From Lysobacter sp. (GTDB lineage Bacteria > Pseudomonadota > Gammaproteobacteria > Xanthomonadales > Xanthomonadaceae), in assembly GCA_011526085.1 (NCBI GenBank), contig WYBC01000019.1, positions 62,001-126,000 of the forward strand: DNA of 64,000 bases, given 5' to 3'. The notes beneath the pieces are model-generated. The model was not told the DNA's origin and did not search any database. It was given only the letters and a program-made list of their open reading frames with translations. Each line of letters begins with the position of its first letter. The first letter of the stretch is position 1. Positions 7,013 to 16,200 of the stretch are shown here, one piece after another. The translations under genes and the position numbers were made by a program.

Positions 7013-9481
7013 ATGCAGACGGCATGGGATGGACCGGAACGACCCGGTGGCGAACAGGGCCAGGAACAAGGCCAGGCACAGGGCCGCAGACAGGACGGCG
7101 GATGGACCGGAACATGGGGCCGGAACCGGCCGCAAGGCGGCCGACACGCGATGTCGCCGCACGTTTCCGGACAACTTCCGCCGGTGGTCCGCGTGCGCGC
7201 GCAGGCGCCCGCGCCACCGGCCGTCCTTCAGGGCGATCCGCCCGCGGAACGCGCTCTCCGGCAGCGCAACGTCGAACAGGAGGCTCCGCCGTTGCACGCC
7301 GCACTCGACTATCGCGCCCGCCGGCTCTGCGCCGCGCTCGACGCGCGCGCCGACACCGGTGCGGATGCCGCGCTGCTCGCCCGGCTCGGTCCGGCCAGCG
7401 CAGGGTTGCTGCGCTGGTGGTGTTCGCATGCGACCTGCCGCATGCGCGTGGACAATTTCAACGCCGTGCAGCGCCAGGCCCTGCTGCACGTCCTGCTCGC
7501 GCACGAAGTGCTGCGCAGCGACGATCCCGGCCTGCTCTTCCGCCGCGCCTGCGATCCGTCGACGCTCGGGAACGAGACCTGCATCGCCGACGCCGCGCAT
7601 CACTGCCTGCGGCTGGCGCCGGGCAGCGGCCTGCGCTGGGTGCTGCAGGCATTGCTGGTCTGGCGCTGGGCGAACGCGTTCGACGCGACCCTTGCGCAGG
7701 CCGATGCGGACACGCGGCCGACACTGCGGCTGCGGGTGATCGCGGCGACGCCCGACCTGCGTCGCCGCCTGCACGCGGCGATCCTGGGCACGGACTGCGA
7801 TGGCCCCGGCGCAGGCGACGATGCGCCGCGCGGCATCGAAGGCAGCAGTCTTCTGCGCCACGCGCGCTTGTTCCTGCCACCGGCGCTGCGCGCGCCGTTC
7901 CACGCCTGGCTGCTGGCGCAGGCCCGCGGCGCCGGCGGCCTGCGCATCGTCGACGGACGCGACGCGGCACCGCAGGCTCCGCGCACGCTGTGGTGCCTGA
8001 TCGAAGAACGCGCCAGCGAAGCATGCACGAGCGAAGCACGCACGATGGAAGCGCGCGCGATCGGCGACGATGCGCACGTACCGGACGACACCGGTCCGCC
8101 ACCGCGGCTGCGGATCGATCTGCAGTGGTCGACGGAGACCGGTGCGCACGCCGGCGGCGATGCGGCGCTCGTCGATGTGCCGCTGGCGCAGGCGATCCGC
8201 CGCGGCGCCTGCAAACTGCCGGCGCTCGAATCCGTCGACACCGCAGGGCTTCCGCTGCCGGCGAAGCCGCCGCGGCGTCCCGGCCTGCGTCCGCGACTGT
8301 CGCGCGCGCATCGCCGTCTGCTCGCGGCCGGACTGGCGGCACTGCGCCAGCGCGAGGCCGCCTTCGCCGCCCTGGATGCCGCCCGAAGGCCGCACCTGCT
8401 GGTGATCTGCGCCACCCCGCTGCTGATGCGCGCGGCGCGACGCTGGCTGATCGACGCGGGCCTCGACGACGACGCGATCGCCTTCGCGGACGAAGCGCGG
8501 GCGGACGGCCCATCGGCGACGACGCGCGCACGGATCGCGGGCCCGCAGGCATCGCTGTGCGACGCGCGGATCTGCGTGGTCGCGATCCTGCGCAGCCATC
8601 GCGACGACGCCACGCCGCGGGCGGCCGGTTTCGCCGCGGTCGCCGGTGCGCCGCTGCTGTGGCCGGAGCCGGATTTCGTCGATCTGCGCAGCGACAATGT
8701 CGAACGCGCCGCGCTGCGACGGCCGCCGCGGCATCTCATCGATGTGCTGTCGATCGTCGACGACCCGCGCTGCCGCGACGCCCACGCGTCGCTGCCGCAT
8801 CTCGTCGACACGAGCGCGGTGCCGGCCACCGACGATCTGTTCGCGGCATCGCTGCGCGAGGATGCGGCCGCGTTCGACATCACCGTGCCGGCGCCGTGCG
8901 ACGAGGCTGCGGGCATGCCCGCGGACATGGGGCTCGATGGACGGCCCGAGCGGCTGAGCGATCTTCCGCGACGCATCCTGCGCGGGCGGCACGCGTTGCC
9001 CGTGGCCAAATCGGTGTACGCGCACGCCCCCTGCAGCGCGCTCGACAGCGGCCTGCGCCGCGCGCTGCTCGAATGCGCGGAGGCCGACCCCGCGATCGAC
9101 AGTCATTGCCTGCTCGATCCGCGTCGCCACGGCATCCGCTTCCGGGAGGCGTGGCTCGCGCATGCGCCGCGGGCCTCCGCGCCGGATCCGCGCGGCTGGC
9201 CCGATGCGCTGGTGCGGACCGCCGACCGCATCTATCTGGTCGAGCTGCAGCCGTTCTGTCCCATCGGCCCGCAACCGCCCGGCCCGGCCGAGCGCGCGCT
9301 GCTGCGCTGGCTGCGGCAGCTCGACGCGCGGCCACCGGATCAGCGCGGGCATCGCCGCTGGTGCCGGGCCGCCGTGCCCGCGCCGCTGTTCTGGTCGTGG
9401 AAACGCAGCGGCGGCGCGCTGTCGGCGCTGCTGTCGATGCTGGCGGACACCACCGCGCATCCCCCGCAGCGCGAGGACTGA
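7013..9481 (+). CDS. Large protein, possibly a decayed type III-like helicase
   Basis: An 822-residue protein with no clear annotation. The start is well supported by GGAGG six bases upstream. The first ~45 residues are Gly/Gln-rich. Several segments recall the DEAD/DEAH helicases of the type III restriction class: ASAGLLRWWCSHATCRMRVD with FNAVQRQALLHVLLAHEVL (N-terminal signature), then HLLVICATPLLMRAARRWL (like the start of helicase domain 2), then a region like motif V/VI, and a C-terminal WPDALVRTADRIYLVELQ that recalls a PD-(D/E)xK core. I see no Walker A loop and no DEAD box, so it should not hydrolyse ATP as a helicase. This is inference from weak similarity; it could be an unrelated lineage-specific protein. 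Confidence 0.55.
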   Translation: MQTAWDGPERPGGEQGQEQGQAQGRRQDGGWTGTWGRNRPQGGRHAMSPHVSGQLPPVVRVRAQAPAPPAVLQGDPPAERALRQRNVEQEAPPLHAALDYRARRLCAALDARADTGADAALLARLGPASAGLLRWWCSHATCRMRVDNFNAVQRQALLHVLLAHEVLRSDDPGLLFRRACDPSTLGNETCIADAAHHCLRLAPGSGLRWVLQALLVWRWANAFDATLAQADADTRPTLRLRVIAATPDLRRRLHAAILGTDCDGPGAGDDAPRGIEGSSLLRHARLFLPPALRAPFHAWLLAQARGAGGLRIVDGRDAAPQAPRTLWCLIEERASEACTSEARTMEARAIGDDAHVPDDTGPPPRLRIDLQWSTETGAHAGGDAALVDVPLAQAIRRGACKLPALESVDTAGLPLPAKPPRRPGLRPRLSRAHRRLLAAGLAALRQREAAFAALDAARRPHLLVICATPLLMRAARRWLIDAGLDDDAIAFADEARADGPSATTRARIAGPQASLCDARICVVAILRSHRDDATPRAAGFAAVAGAPLLWPEPDFVDLRSDNVERAALRRPPRHLIDVLSIVDDPRCRDAHASLPHLVDTSAVPATDDLFAASLREDAAAFDITVPAPCDEAAGMPADMGLDGRPERLSDLPRRILRGRHALPVAKSVYAHAPCSALDSGLRRALLECAEADPAIDSHCLLDPRRHGIRFREAWLAHAPRASAPDPRGWPDALVRTADRIYLVELQPFCPIGPQPPGPAERALLRWLRQLDARPPDQRGHRRWCRAAVPAPLFWSWKRSGGALSALLSMLADTTAHPPQRED

Positions 9482-9575
9482 ACCGCGTCCGGCCGTGCCG
9501 CGCGCACGGGCGGACGCGACAACCTGCTAGGCTCTGCCCGAATCCCGCCGGCACCGCCGGCATCGCGGAGCGCGC

Positions 9576-11495
9576 ATGGCCTACAACCAGTTCGAACTGT
9601 TGCGGCAACGCCGCTTCCTGCCGTTTTTCGTGGTGCAGTCGCTGGGCGCGTTCAACGACAACGTCTACCGTCAGGCAATCATCGGCATGCTGTTCTGGCT
9701 GGGCGTGCCGATCGAGCAGCGCACGCTGTACACGAACCTCGCGCCCGCGCTGTTCATCCTGCCGTTCTTCCTGTTCTCGGCGACCGCCGGCCAGATCGCG
9801 GAGAAGCTGGAGAAGTCGCGGCTGATCCGGATCACCACGACCATGGAAATCGCGATCATGTCGGTCGCGGGGCTCGGCTTCCTGCTGCAGAACATGCCGC
9901 TGCTGCTGGTGGCGCTGTTCGGCACGGGCCTGCAGTCGGCGCTGTTCGGGCCGGTGAAGTATTCGATCCTGCCCTCGGTGCTCAAGCCCGAGGAGTTGAC
10001 CGGCGGCAACGGTCTGGTCGAGATGGGCACATCGATGTCGATCCTCATCGGCATGATCGTCGGCGGCCTGATCTTCACCCTCGCCGGCAGCCACGGCCCG
10101 GTCGCCGCCGCCAGCGCGATCGTGGCGCTGGCCATCGCCGGCAATCTCGTCAGCCGCATGATCCCGCCGGTGGACGCCGGCGCGCCCGACCTCAAGGTCC
10201 AGCTCAATCCGATTCCCGAATCCCGCCATGTGCTCGCGCTCGCGCGCAAGCAGCCGGCGGTGCGCAACAGCATGCTCGGCATCTCGTGGTTCTGGTTCTT
10301 CGGCACCGTGCTCACCGCGCAGTTGCCGACCTACGCGGAGCTGCATCTCGGCGGCGACCAGCGCCTGTATCTGCTGGCGTTCGCGCTGTTCTCGATCGGC
10401 ACCGGCATCGGCTCGCTGCTGTGCGAGAAGCTCTCCGCACGCACGGTCGAGATCGGCCTCGTGCCGCTGGGCGCCTTCGGCATGAGCGCGTTCCTGCTCG
10501 ATCTGTACTTCGCGCGCACCGGCGCGCCGCCGGCCACCGGCCTGACCGTCGCGCAGTTCCTCGACCATTCCGGTGGCTGGCGGATCGCGATCGATCTCAC
10601 CGGCATCGGCCTGTTCTCCGGCCTGTTCCTGGTGCCGCTGTTCGCGCTGATCCAGAGCCGCACGCCCAGGAACGAGCTGTCGCGGGTGATTTCCGCGGTG
10701 AACATCCAGAACGCCTTCTTCATCGTGCTCGCCGCGGTGCTGGCGATCGCGCTGCAGATGGAACAGGCGACGCTGGGCGGGATCACCCTGCCGCTGCCCG
10801 GCCTGAGCATCCCGCAGCTGTTCCTGGCCCTGGCCGTCGCCAACACGCTGGTGGCGATCTGGATCTTCACGCTGGTGCCGGAATTCCTGATGCGCTTCCT
10901 CAGTTGGGTGCTGGTGCGCACGCTCTACCGGCTGCGCCTGCACGGCATCGAGAAGCACATTCCCGACGAAGGCCCGGCGCTGATCGTCTGCAACCACGTC
11001 ACCTACATGGACGCGCTGGTGCTGTCGGCCAGCATCCCGCGCCCGGTGCGCTTCGTGATGTATTACAAGATCTTCAACATTCCGGTGATGCGCTGGATCT
11101 TCCGCACCGGCAAGGCGATTCCCATCGCCGGCGCGAAAGAGGATCCGGTGGTGATGCGTCAGGCGTTCGAGGACGTGGACGCGGCGCTGGCCGACGGACA
11201 GCTGGTCTGCATCTTCCCCGAAGGCGCGCTGACCCGCGACGGCAACATCGCGCCGTTCAAGGCCGGCATGGAACGCATCCTCGCGCGTCGCCCGGTCCCG
11301 GTGGTGCCGATGGCGCTGAAGCACATGTGGACCAGCATGTGGAGCAAGCGCGACGGCCGCCTCGGCCGGATGCGGGTGCCGCGCCGGTTCCGCGCGCATG
11401 TCGAAGTGATGGCCGGCGAACCCGTCGACGGCCGCGAAGCCGGCGCCGCGACGATGGAAGCGAAGGTCCGGGCGCTGCGCGGCGACGACGCCTGA
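9576..11495 (+). CDS. LplT-like MFS transporter fused to a PlsC acyltransferase
   Basis: A 639-residue fusion. Residues 1 to ~410 are a 12-helix MFS carrier of the lysophospholipid transporter (LplT) type, opening with FFVVQSLGAFNDNVYRQAII. Residues ~430-639 are a 1-acylglycerophosphate acyltransferase with NHVTYMD (HX4D catalytic motif) and FPEGALTRDG (block III). The likely role is to flip lysophospholipids to the cytoplasmic side and re-acylate them. In many proteobacteria this fusion continues into an acyl-ACP synthetase (Aas) domain; here it stops after PlsC, so acyl donors must come from elsewhere. A TAGGCT box (9528-9533) may be its -10. Confidence 0.88.
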   Translation: MAYNQFELLRQRRFLPFFVVQSLGAFNDNVYRQAIIGMLFWLGVPIEQRTLYTNLAPALFILPFFLFSATAGQIAEKLEKSRLIRITTTMEIAIMSVAGLGFLLQNMPLLLVALFGTGLQSALFGPVKYSILPSVLKPEELTGGNGLVEMGTSMSILIGMIVGGLIFTLAGSHGPVAAASAIVALAIAGNLVSRMIPPVDAGAPDLKVQLNPIPESRHVLALARKQPAVRNSMLGISWFWFFGTVLTAQLPTYAELHLGGDQRLYLLAFALFSIGTGIGSLLCEKLSARTVEIGLVPLGAFGMSAFLLDLYFARTGAPPATGLTVAQFLDHSGGWRIAIDLTGIGLFSGLFLVPLFALIQSRTPRNELSRVISAVNIQNAFFIVLAAVLAIALQMEQATLGGITLPLPGLSIPQLFLALAVANTLVAIWIFTLVPEFLMRFLSWVLVRTLYRLRLHGIEKHIPDEGPALIVCNHVTYMDALVLSASIPRPVRFVMYYKIFNIPVMRWIFRTGKAIPIAGAKEDPVVMRQAFEDVDAALADGQLVCIFPEGALTRDGNIAPFKAGMERILARRPVPVVPMALKHMWTSMWSKRDGRLGRMRVPRRFRAHVEVMAGEPVDGREAGAATMEAKVRALRGDDA

Positions 11496-11685
11496 CCCCA
11501 CGGGTCGGCGGGCCGACGTGTCAACGGGTCGACGGGTCGGCAGACCGGACTCGACGCGCGGACGATTGCGCCCGACGGCGGAATCGGCACAATGACCCCA
11601 GCGCCCCGCCACGGCCCTCCCGGCGTGCCGGCGGCCTGTCCGCTCCTTCCCTGTCGCCCGACACCGTCGCTTACGGAGATTCGCC

Positions 11686-12000
11686 ATGAATGCCAGCATC
11701 GCCCCCGGCAATGTTCCCAACCACCTCGCCTGGGCGATCATCTCGACGGTGCTCGCCAGTTGCCTGTGCTGCCCGCTGGGCCTGCTCGGCATCGTCGCCA
11801 TCGTCCAGGCCAACAAGGTCAACACCCTGCTCGCGCAGGGCGATCTCGACGGCGCACGCCGGGCATCCGATTCCGCCAAGACCTGGTGCTGGGTGGCCAC
11901 CGCGCTCGCCATCATCGGCGTGGTCTGGAGCATCGGCTGGTTCGCGATGGGCGGCATGTCCTCCTACATGGAAATGATGCAGCAGATGCAGGGCATGTGA
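11686..12000 (+). CDS. CD225/dispanin family membrane protein (copy 1)
   Basis: A 104-residue protein with two membrane segments (about residues 15-42 and 67-90) separated by a conserved cytoplasmic loop. The family pattern is clear: NHLAWAIISTVLASCLCCPL, then GIVAIVQANKVNTLLAQGD, then ARRASDSAKTW. CD225/dispanin proteins include eukaryotic IFITM proteins; the bacterial role is unknown. It has an ACGGAG ribosome-binding site. A DUF2752 gene and a second CD225 gene follow closely. Confidence 0.85.
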   Translation: MNASIAPGNVPNHLAWAIISTVLASCLCCPLGLLGIVAIVQANKVNTLLAQGDLDGARRASDSAKTWCWVATALAIIGVVWSIGWFAMGGMSSYMEMMQQMQGM

Positions 12001-12007
12001 TCGACGC

Positions 12008-12421
12008 ATGCTTGCGCTGAAGTCCCACGAAAAACTGGTCCTGGCGATGGCCGCATTGGCGGCCATCGTCGGTGTCTGGGTGCTGCGCACCCACGACCCC
12101 AGCGCGCCCGGCAATTTTTTCCCGCAGTGCATGTTCAAGGCGATCACCGGTTTCCACTGCATCGGCTGCGGCATCACCCGCGCGCTGCATGCGCTGGTGC
12201 ACGGCGACATCGCCCTGGCCTTCGACATGAATCCCCTGGCGGTGCTCGTGCTGCCGCTGCTCCCGCTGATGCTGCTCGATGCCCGTGGCGCGACGCCGCA
12301 GCCGCTCAAGCCGTTCATGGCGATCGCGATGAAACCCGCGCTGTGGATGGTGCTGCTGCCGGCCTACTGGATCGGCCGCAACCTGCCGTGGTGGCCGTTC
12401 ACGTGGCTGGCGCCGGGCTGA
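12008..12421 (+). CDS. DUF2752 membrane protein
   Basis: A 137-residue integral membrane protein. The DUF2752 signature is present: FFPQCMFKAITGFHCIGCGI then TRALHALVHGDIALAFDMNPL, with the C-x2-C-G-x-T-R-A core. About three transmembrane helices are seen. It begins 7 bases after the first CD225 gene and is followed 39 bases later by the second. In other bacteria DUF2752 genes are often next to CD225/TM2-type proteins, so the three may form one membrane complex; the function is unknown. Confidence 0.85.
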   Translation: MLALKSHEKLVLAMAALAAIVGVWVLRTHDPSAPGNFFPQCMFKAITGFHCIGCGITRALHALVHGDIALAFDMNPLAVLVLPLLPLMLLDARGATPQPLKPFMAIAMKPALWMVLLPAYWIGRNLPWWPFTWLAPG

Positions 12422-12460
12422 GCCCACCGTTTCCTTCCGAGACCTCATTCCGGAACCCGC

Positions 12461-12745
12461 ATGTCCGCGCCCAACCCGCACAGCAACGTCTACATCCCGA
12501 ACCATCTGGTGTGGGCGATCCTGACCACGCTGTTCTGCTGTCTGCCGCTGGGCGTCGTCTCGATCGTCTATGCCGCGCAGGTCGACGGCAGGCGTGCGGC
12601 GGGCGACATCGCCGGTGCCTACGCGGCCTCGGACAAGGCACGCTTCTGGGCGATCATGTCCGTCATCGTGGGGCCGATCCTCCTGCTCCTGTGGTTCATG
12701 CTGTTCGGCGGCATGGCGATCCTGGGCAGCATCGTCGGCCGTTGA
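12461..12745 (+). CDS. CD225/dispanin family membrane protein (copy 2)
   Basis: A 94-residue paralogue of the protein at 11686, with the same two-helix layout: NHLVWAILTTLFCCLPLGVV, then SIVYAAQVDGRRAAGDIAGA, then YAASDKARFWAIM. It carries the CCLPLG cysteines that are palmitoylated in eukaryotic relatives, but whether that matters in bacteria is not known. It is the last gene of the three-gene cluster. Confidence 0.83.
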   Translation: MSAPNPHSNVYIPNHLVWAILTTLFCCLPLGVVSIVYAAQVDGRRAAGDIAGAYAASDKARFWAIMSVIVGPILLLLWFMLFGGMAILGSIVGR

Positions 12746-12921
12746 GCGAACGTTCGTCCGGAACCGGGTTCCGCGCGGTCACGACGACACCGGGCGCATG
12801 GCCGGCGCGGGTACCGACGTTCGGGCCCGGCCGCCATCGGCGCCGGGCCGACCGGCGGATCGCCCCGGCATTCATGCCCGCGATGTTAGAACGGGTCATG
12901 CATTTCCCCAGGCACGTCTCC

Positions 12922-13578
12922 ATGCATCGCCCCATCGTTCTTCTCTGCGCCCTGATCGCCGCCTGCTGGACGTGGACACCGCCGGCCCGGGCGCAGGACA
13001 CGCTGATGAACCGCTGCACCGGCCCGGGCGGCAGCACCATCTACACCGACCGCCCCTGCGACAGCATCGGCGCCACCGCGCGACTGCCGCGCGGCGCCGG
13101 CGCAGGCAATGTCGGCGCGCGCCGCGGCGGCTGCGCGCGATCGGTGCAGGAACTGATCCGCGAGATCACCAACGCCATCGACACCCGTGACGTGAACCGG
13201 TTGGGCGCGGTGTATCACTGGCCCGGACACAGCCCGGAAAGCGGTTATCGCGTCCTCGACCAGTTGCAGGCGATCGTGGACCGGCCGCTGGTGGACATCG
13301 TGCCGCTGCACGGCACCGCGCCCGTGATCGTCGCGGAAGCCGCACCCCGGGCGCCGCTGGCGCCCGCCGCGGATGCGCCGCCGCCGGCCGAACCCGCCAC
13401 CGCAGCAACCGCAGCAACCGCCGCACCCGGCGCGGCCGACACGCCTGCCCGTCCGACCATCCTGCGCCGCGTCCCGGTCGGGCTGCGGCTGGAACAGACC
13501 CTCGGGAACGGCAGCACGCCCTCGCGCACGGTGTTCGGCCTGCGCCGGCACCTCGACTGCTGGTGGATCACCTTCTGA
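12922..13578 (+). CDS. DUF4124-like secreted protein
   Basis: A 218-residue exported protein. Residues 1-24 form a signal peptide ending at PPARAQ. It is followed by a short DUF4124-like motif (CTGPGGSTIYTDRPCDSIG), a Cys-containing 'Y-D/T-P' module of unknown role found in many periplasmic proteins. The middle holds a helical segment (SVQELIREITNAIDTRD), then a low-complexity Ala/Pro/Thr linker, and a C-terminal domain ending in HLDCWWITF. An upstream in-frame ATG at 12898 is possible; 12922 gives the better signal peptide. Confidence 0.7.
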   Translation: MHRPIVLLCALIAACWTWTPPARAQDTLMNRCTGPGGSTIYTDRPCDSIGATARLPRGAGAGNVGARRGGCARSVQELIREITNAIDTRDVNRLGAVYHWPGHSPESGYRVLDQLQAIVDRPLVDIVPLHGTAPVIVAEAAPRAPLAPAADAPPPAEPATAATAATAAPGAADTPARPTILRRVPVGLRLEQTLGNGSTPSRTVFGLRRHLDCWWITF

Positions 13579-13782
13579 CCGCACCGAGACGGCGGAACCA
13601 AAGGCACTGAGACGCCTCTCGCGAACCCGCGCGGGATGCTGCGCCGCGTCTTGCGCGCGCACCGACCGCATGCAAACCATGACGGCGGGCAAGGCGTCCG
13701 GGTCATCCCGACCACCGACCGAGTCCCGACATTGCATCCTCGGCCCGGACGCCGCAATGGAAGGACAGGGAGAGTCAACCGC

Positions 13783-15069
13783 ATGAAACGTTCATCGTTG
13801 TTCTTCGCCGTGGGCGCCGTCGCCGCCGTCGGATTCGCCGCATTCGCGACCCAGGCCGCCAGACCGCCGCTGCTCACCTCGACCAAGGCCACGCCGGCCG
13901 GCCTCACCGCCGACGCCAGCTATCGCGCGCTCGCGGCGGATCGCGCCACCGTCTCCCTGCAACTGGTGCAGGCCGACGCATCGCAGATCGACGCCAAGAC
14001 CGACCGCATCCAGCTCGGCCTGGGCGATGCCGGCACCGCCTACCTGCGCAGCGTCACCCAGAACGCCGACGGCACCGTGGTGTGGTCCGGCACGCTGGGC
14101 CGCGATTTCGGACCGCTGGCCCGGATGAAGAGCGCTTTCGACGGCGAGATCGCCGACGACCCGAAGAACTCGGTGATCATCGTGCGCAACGGCGACAAGC
14201 TCACCGGCACCATCCGCAGCAACGGCGAACTCTACTCGCTGCGCCCGCTGCGCTCCGGCGGCCACGCCCTCGTGCGCGTCGACGAAGCGAAGATGCCGGC
14301 CGACCATCCCGAAGCCGAATACAAGCGCCTCTTCGAGCAGGCCACCAACGCCCGCCTGCGCAGCCTGCGCGACACCGACGCGGTCGAAGCCGCCCCGGGC
14401 ATCGCCAAGGCCAATGCGATCATCCGCGTGCTCGTCGCCTACACGCCGTCCGCGCGCAGCGCCGTCGGCGACATCACCGGCCTGATCAACCTCGCCGTGG
14501 CCGAAACCAACCAGGGCTACAGCAACAGCGGCGTGGCGATCACCCTGCAGCTGGCCAGCACGGTCGCGGTGACCTACACCGAATCCGGCAGCTTCAGCAC
14601 CGATCTGTCGCGCTTCCGCGGCACCACCGACGGCTACATGGATTCGATCCACACCACCCGCAACAGCACCGCGGCCGACGTCGGCGTGCTGATCATCAAC
14701 AACAGCTCGTCCTGCGGCCTCGCCTCGGGCATCGGCTCCAGCGCGAGCACCGCGTTCGCCGCCGTGCACTACAGCTGCGCCACCGGCTATTACTCGTTCG
14801 GCCACGAAATCGGCCATCTGCAGTCGGCCCGCCACGATCCCGCCACCGACCCGAGCACCTCGCCCTACGCCTACGGCCACGGCTACCGCTCGCCGACCAG
14901 CGCCTGGCGCACGATCATGGCCTACGCCTGCAGCAACAACTGCGCCCGCATCAACTACTGGTCCAACCCGGCCAAGACCTACAACAGCCAGGCCATGGGC
15001 ACCACATCGACCAGCCACAACCAGCGCGTGTTGAACAACACCGCGGCCACGGTCTCGGCCTTCCGCTGA
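13783..15069 (+). CDS. Secreted metzincin-type zinc metalloprotease
   Basis: A 428-residue exported protease. It has a signal peptide (residues 1-26), a propeptide-like N-terminal half, and a reprolysin-like catalytic domain from about residue 212 (IIRVLVAYTPSARSAVGD). The zinc site is HEIGHLQSARHD (residues 341-352: His341, Glu342, His345, His351), and the Met-turn is TIMAY (377-381). Cysteines near 311, 332, 383 and 387 probably form disulphides. Related enzymes in Lysobacter are secreted lytic proteases, but the substrate here is unknown. A strong terminator follows at 15096. Confidence 0.88.
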   Translation: MKRSSLFFAVGAVAAVGFAAFATQAARPPLLTSTKATPAGLTADASYRALAADRATVSLQLVQADASQIDAKTDRIQLGLGDAGTAYLRSVTQNADGTVVWSGTLGRDFGPLARMKSAFDGEIADDPKNSVIIVRNGDKLTGTIRSNGELYSLRPLRSGGHALVRVDEAKMPADHPEAEYKRLFEQATNARLRSLRDTDAVEAAPGIAKANAIIRVLVAYTPSARSAVGDITGLINLAVAETNQGYSNSGVAITLQLASTVAVTYTESGSFSTDLSRFRGTTDGYMDSIHTTRNSTAADVGVLIINNSSSCGLASGIGSSASTAFAAVHYSCATGYYSFGHEIGHLQSARHDPATDPSTSPYAYGHGYRSPTSAWRTIMAYACSNNCARINYWSNPAKTYNSQAMGTTSTSHNQRVLNNTAATVSAFR

Positions 15070-15095
15070 CCGCGCATCCGTTGTCCGCACCATCG

Positions 15096-15125
15096 GACGG
15101 GGCCGCAAGGCCCCGTCTTTTTTTG
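15096..15125 (+). terminator. Rho-independent terminator after the metzincin gene
   Basis: A GACGGGGCC/GGCCCCGTC hairpin with a GCAA loop is followed at once by eight Ts. It is the clearest intrinsic terminator in the window. Confidence 0.92.
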
Positions 15126-15148
15126 CGGCGCCCGGCCGGCGGCTGGCC

Positions 15149-15154
15149 TAAAAT
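15149..15154 (+). promoter_or_regulatory. Candidate -10 box for ilvE
   Basis: TAAAAT lies 34 bases before the ilvE ATG, directly after the upstream terminator, so ilvE must have its own promoter here. No good -35 is visible. Confidence 0.45.
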
Positions 15155-15188
15155 ACCGGTCTTCTCGCCCTTCGCCGCGGACACCGAC

Positions 15189-16106
15189 ATGGCCCAGCAA
15201 TACCCCGAATGGATCTGGCACAACGGCAGCATCAAGCCCTGGGCCGACGCCACCACCCACGTGATGGCGCATGTCGTCCACTACGGCTCGTCGGTGTTCG
15301 AAGGCATCCGCTGCTACGACACGCCGGACGGCCCGGTGATCTTCCGCCTCACCGATCACAACCGCCGCCTGTACGCGTCGGCCAAGATCTACGACATGGC
15401 CATGCCTTACGGCCTCGACGAGATCAACGCCGCCTGCCGCGACGTGATCAAGGCCAACGGTTTCACCACCGACTACCTGCGCCCGGTCGCGTACCGCGGC
15501 CTCGGCGGTTTCGGACTCTCCGCCGACACGCCCACCGACATGGCCGTGGCCACGTGGAAGATGGGCCAGTACCTCGGCGCCGCGGTGCTGGAACAGGGCA
15601 TCGACGCCTGCGTCTCCAGCTGGCAGCGGTTCGCGCCGAACACGCTCCCGGCCGGCGCCAAGGCCGGCGGCAACTATCTCTCCGGCCAGCTCGTCGCCCG
15701 CGAAGCGCGCCGCCTCGGCTTCGGCGAAGGCATCGCCCTCGCCTCCACCGGCCTGCTCAGCGAAGGCGCCGGCGAAAACCTCTTCCTCGTCTTCGACGGC
15801 GCGCTGCACACCACACCGGTCAGCGCCGCGCTGCTCAACGGCATCACCCGCAACACCATCATCACCCTCGCCCGCGACAACGGCATCGAGGTGGTCGAAC
15901 GCGACCTCCCGCGCGAATACCTCTACCTCTGCGACGAACTCTTCATGTGCGGCACCGCCGCCGAGCTCACCCCGATCCGTTCCGTCGACGCCCGCCAGGT
16001 CGGCGCCGGCAAACCCGGCCCCGTCACCCGCCAATTGCAGGAATTGTTCTTCGGCCTGTTCAACGGCAAGACCCCGGACAAATACGGCTGGCTCGAACGC
16101 GTGTAA
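15189..16106 (+). CDS. ilvE: Branched-chain amino acid aminotransferase
   Basis: IlvE moves the amino group between glutamate and the 2-oxo acids of Val, Ile and Leu using PLP (fold type IV). At 305 residues it matches the family. Seen are HYGSSVFEGIRCYDTPDGPV near the N-terminus, the PLP lysine region AKAGGNYLSGQLVAREA, and the C-terminal EYLYLCDELFMCGTAAELTP, typical of bacterial IlvE. The gene stands alone between an intrinsic terminator and a large repeat island, and it is convergent with the histidine kinase gene. Confidence 0.95.
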   Translation: MAQQYPEWIWHNGSIKPWADATTHVMAHVVHYGSSVFEGIRCYDTPDGPVIFRLTDHNRRLYASAKIYDMAMPYGLDEINAACRDVIKANGFTTDYLRPVAYRGLGGFGLSADTPTDMAVATWKMGQYLGAAVLEQGIDACVSSWQRFAPNTLPAGAKAGGNYLSGQLVAREARRLGFGEGIALASTGLLSEGAGENLFLVFDGALHTTPVSAALLNGITRNTIITLARDNGIEVVERDLPREYLYLCDELFMCGTAAELTPIRSVDARQVGAGKPGPVTRQLQELFFGLFNGKTPDKYGWLERV

Positions 16107-16200
16107 GCGCACCTCGACCCGCGTCACCCGAAGGCCACGCACCCGCGTGGCCTTCGTCGTTGCGGCGACCAACCGCACCGCGCCCCCACCGCAAGCCCCT

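Noticed and set aside
8880-11957. A 1025-codon open frame on the minus strand
   Set aside because: Antisense to the helicase-like gene and the LplT-PlsC fusion, whose motifs are clear; its own sequence is His/Arg/Gln-rich and shows no domain.
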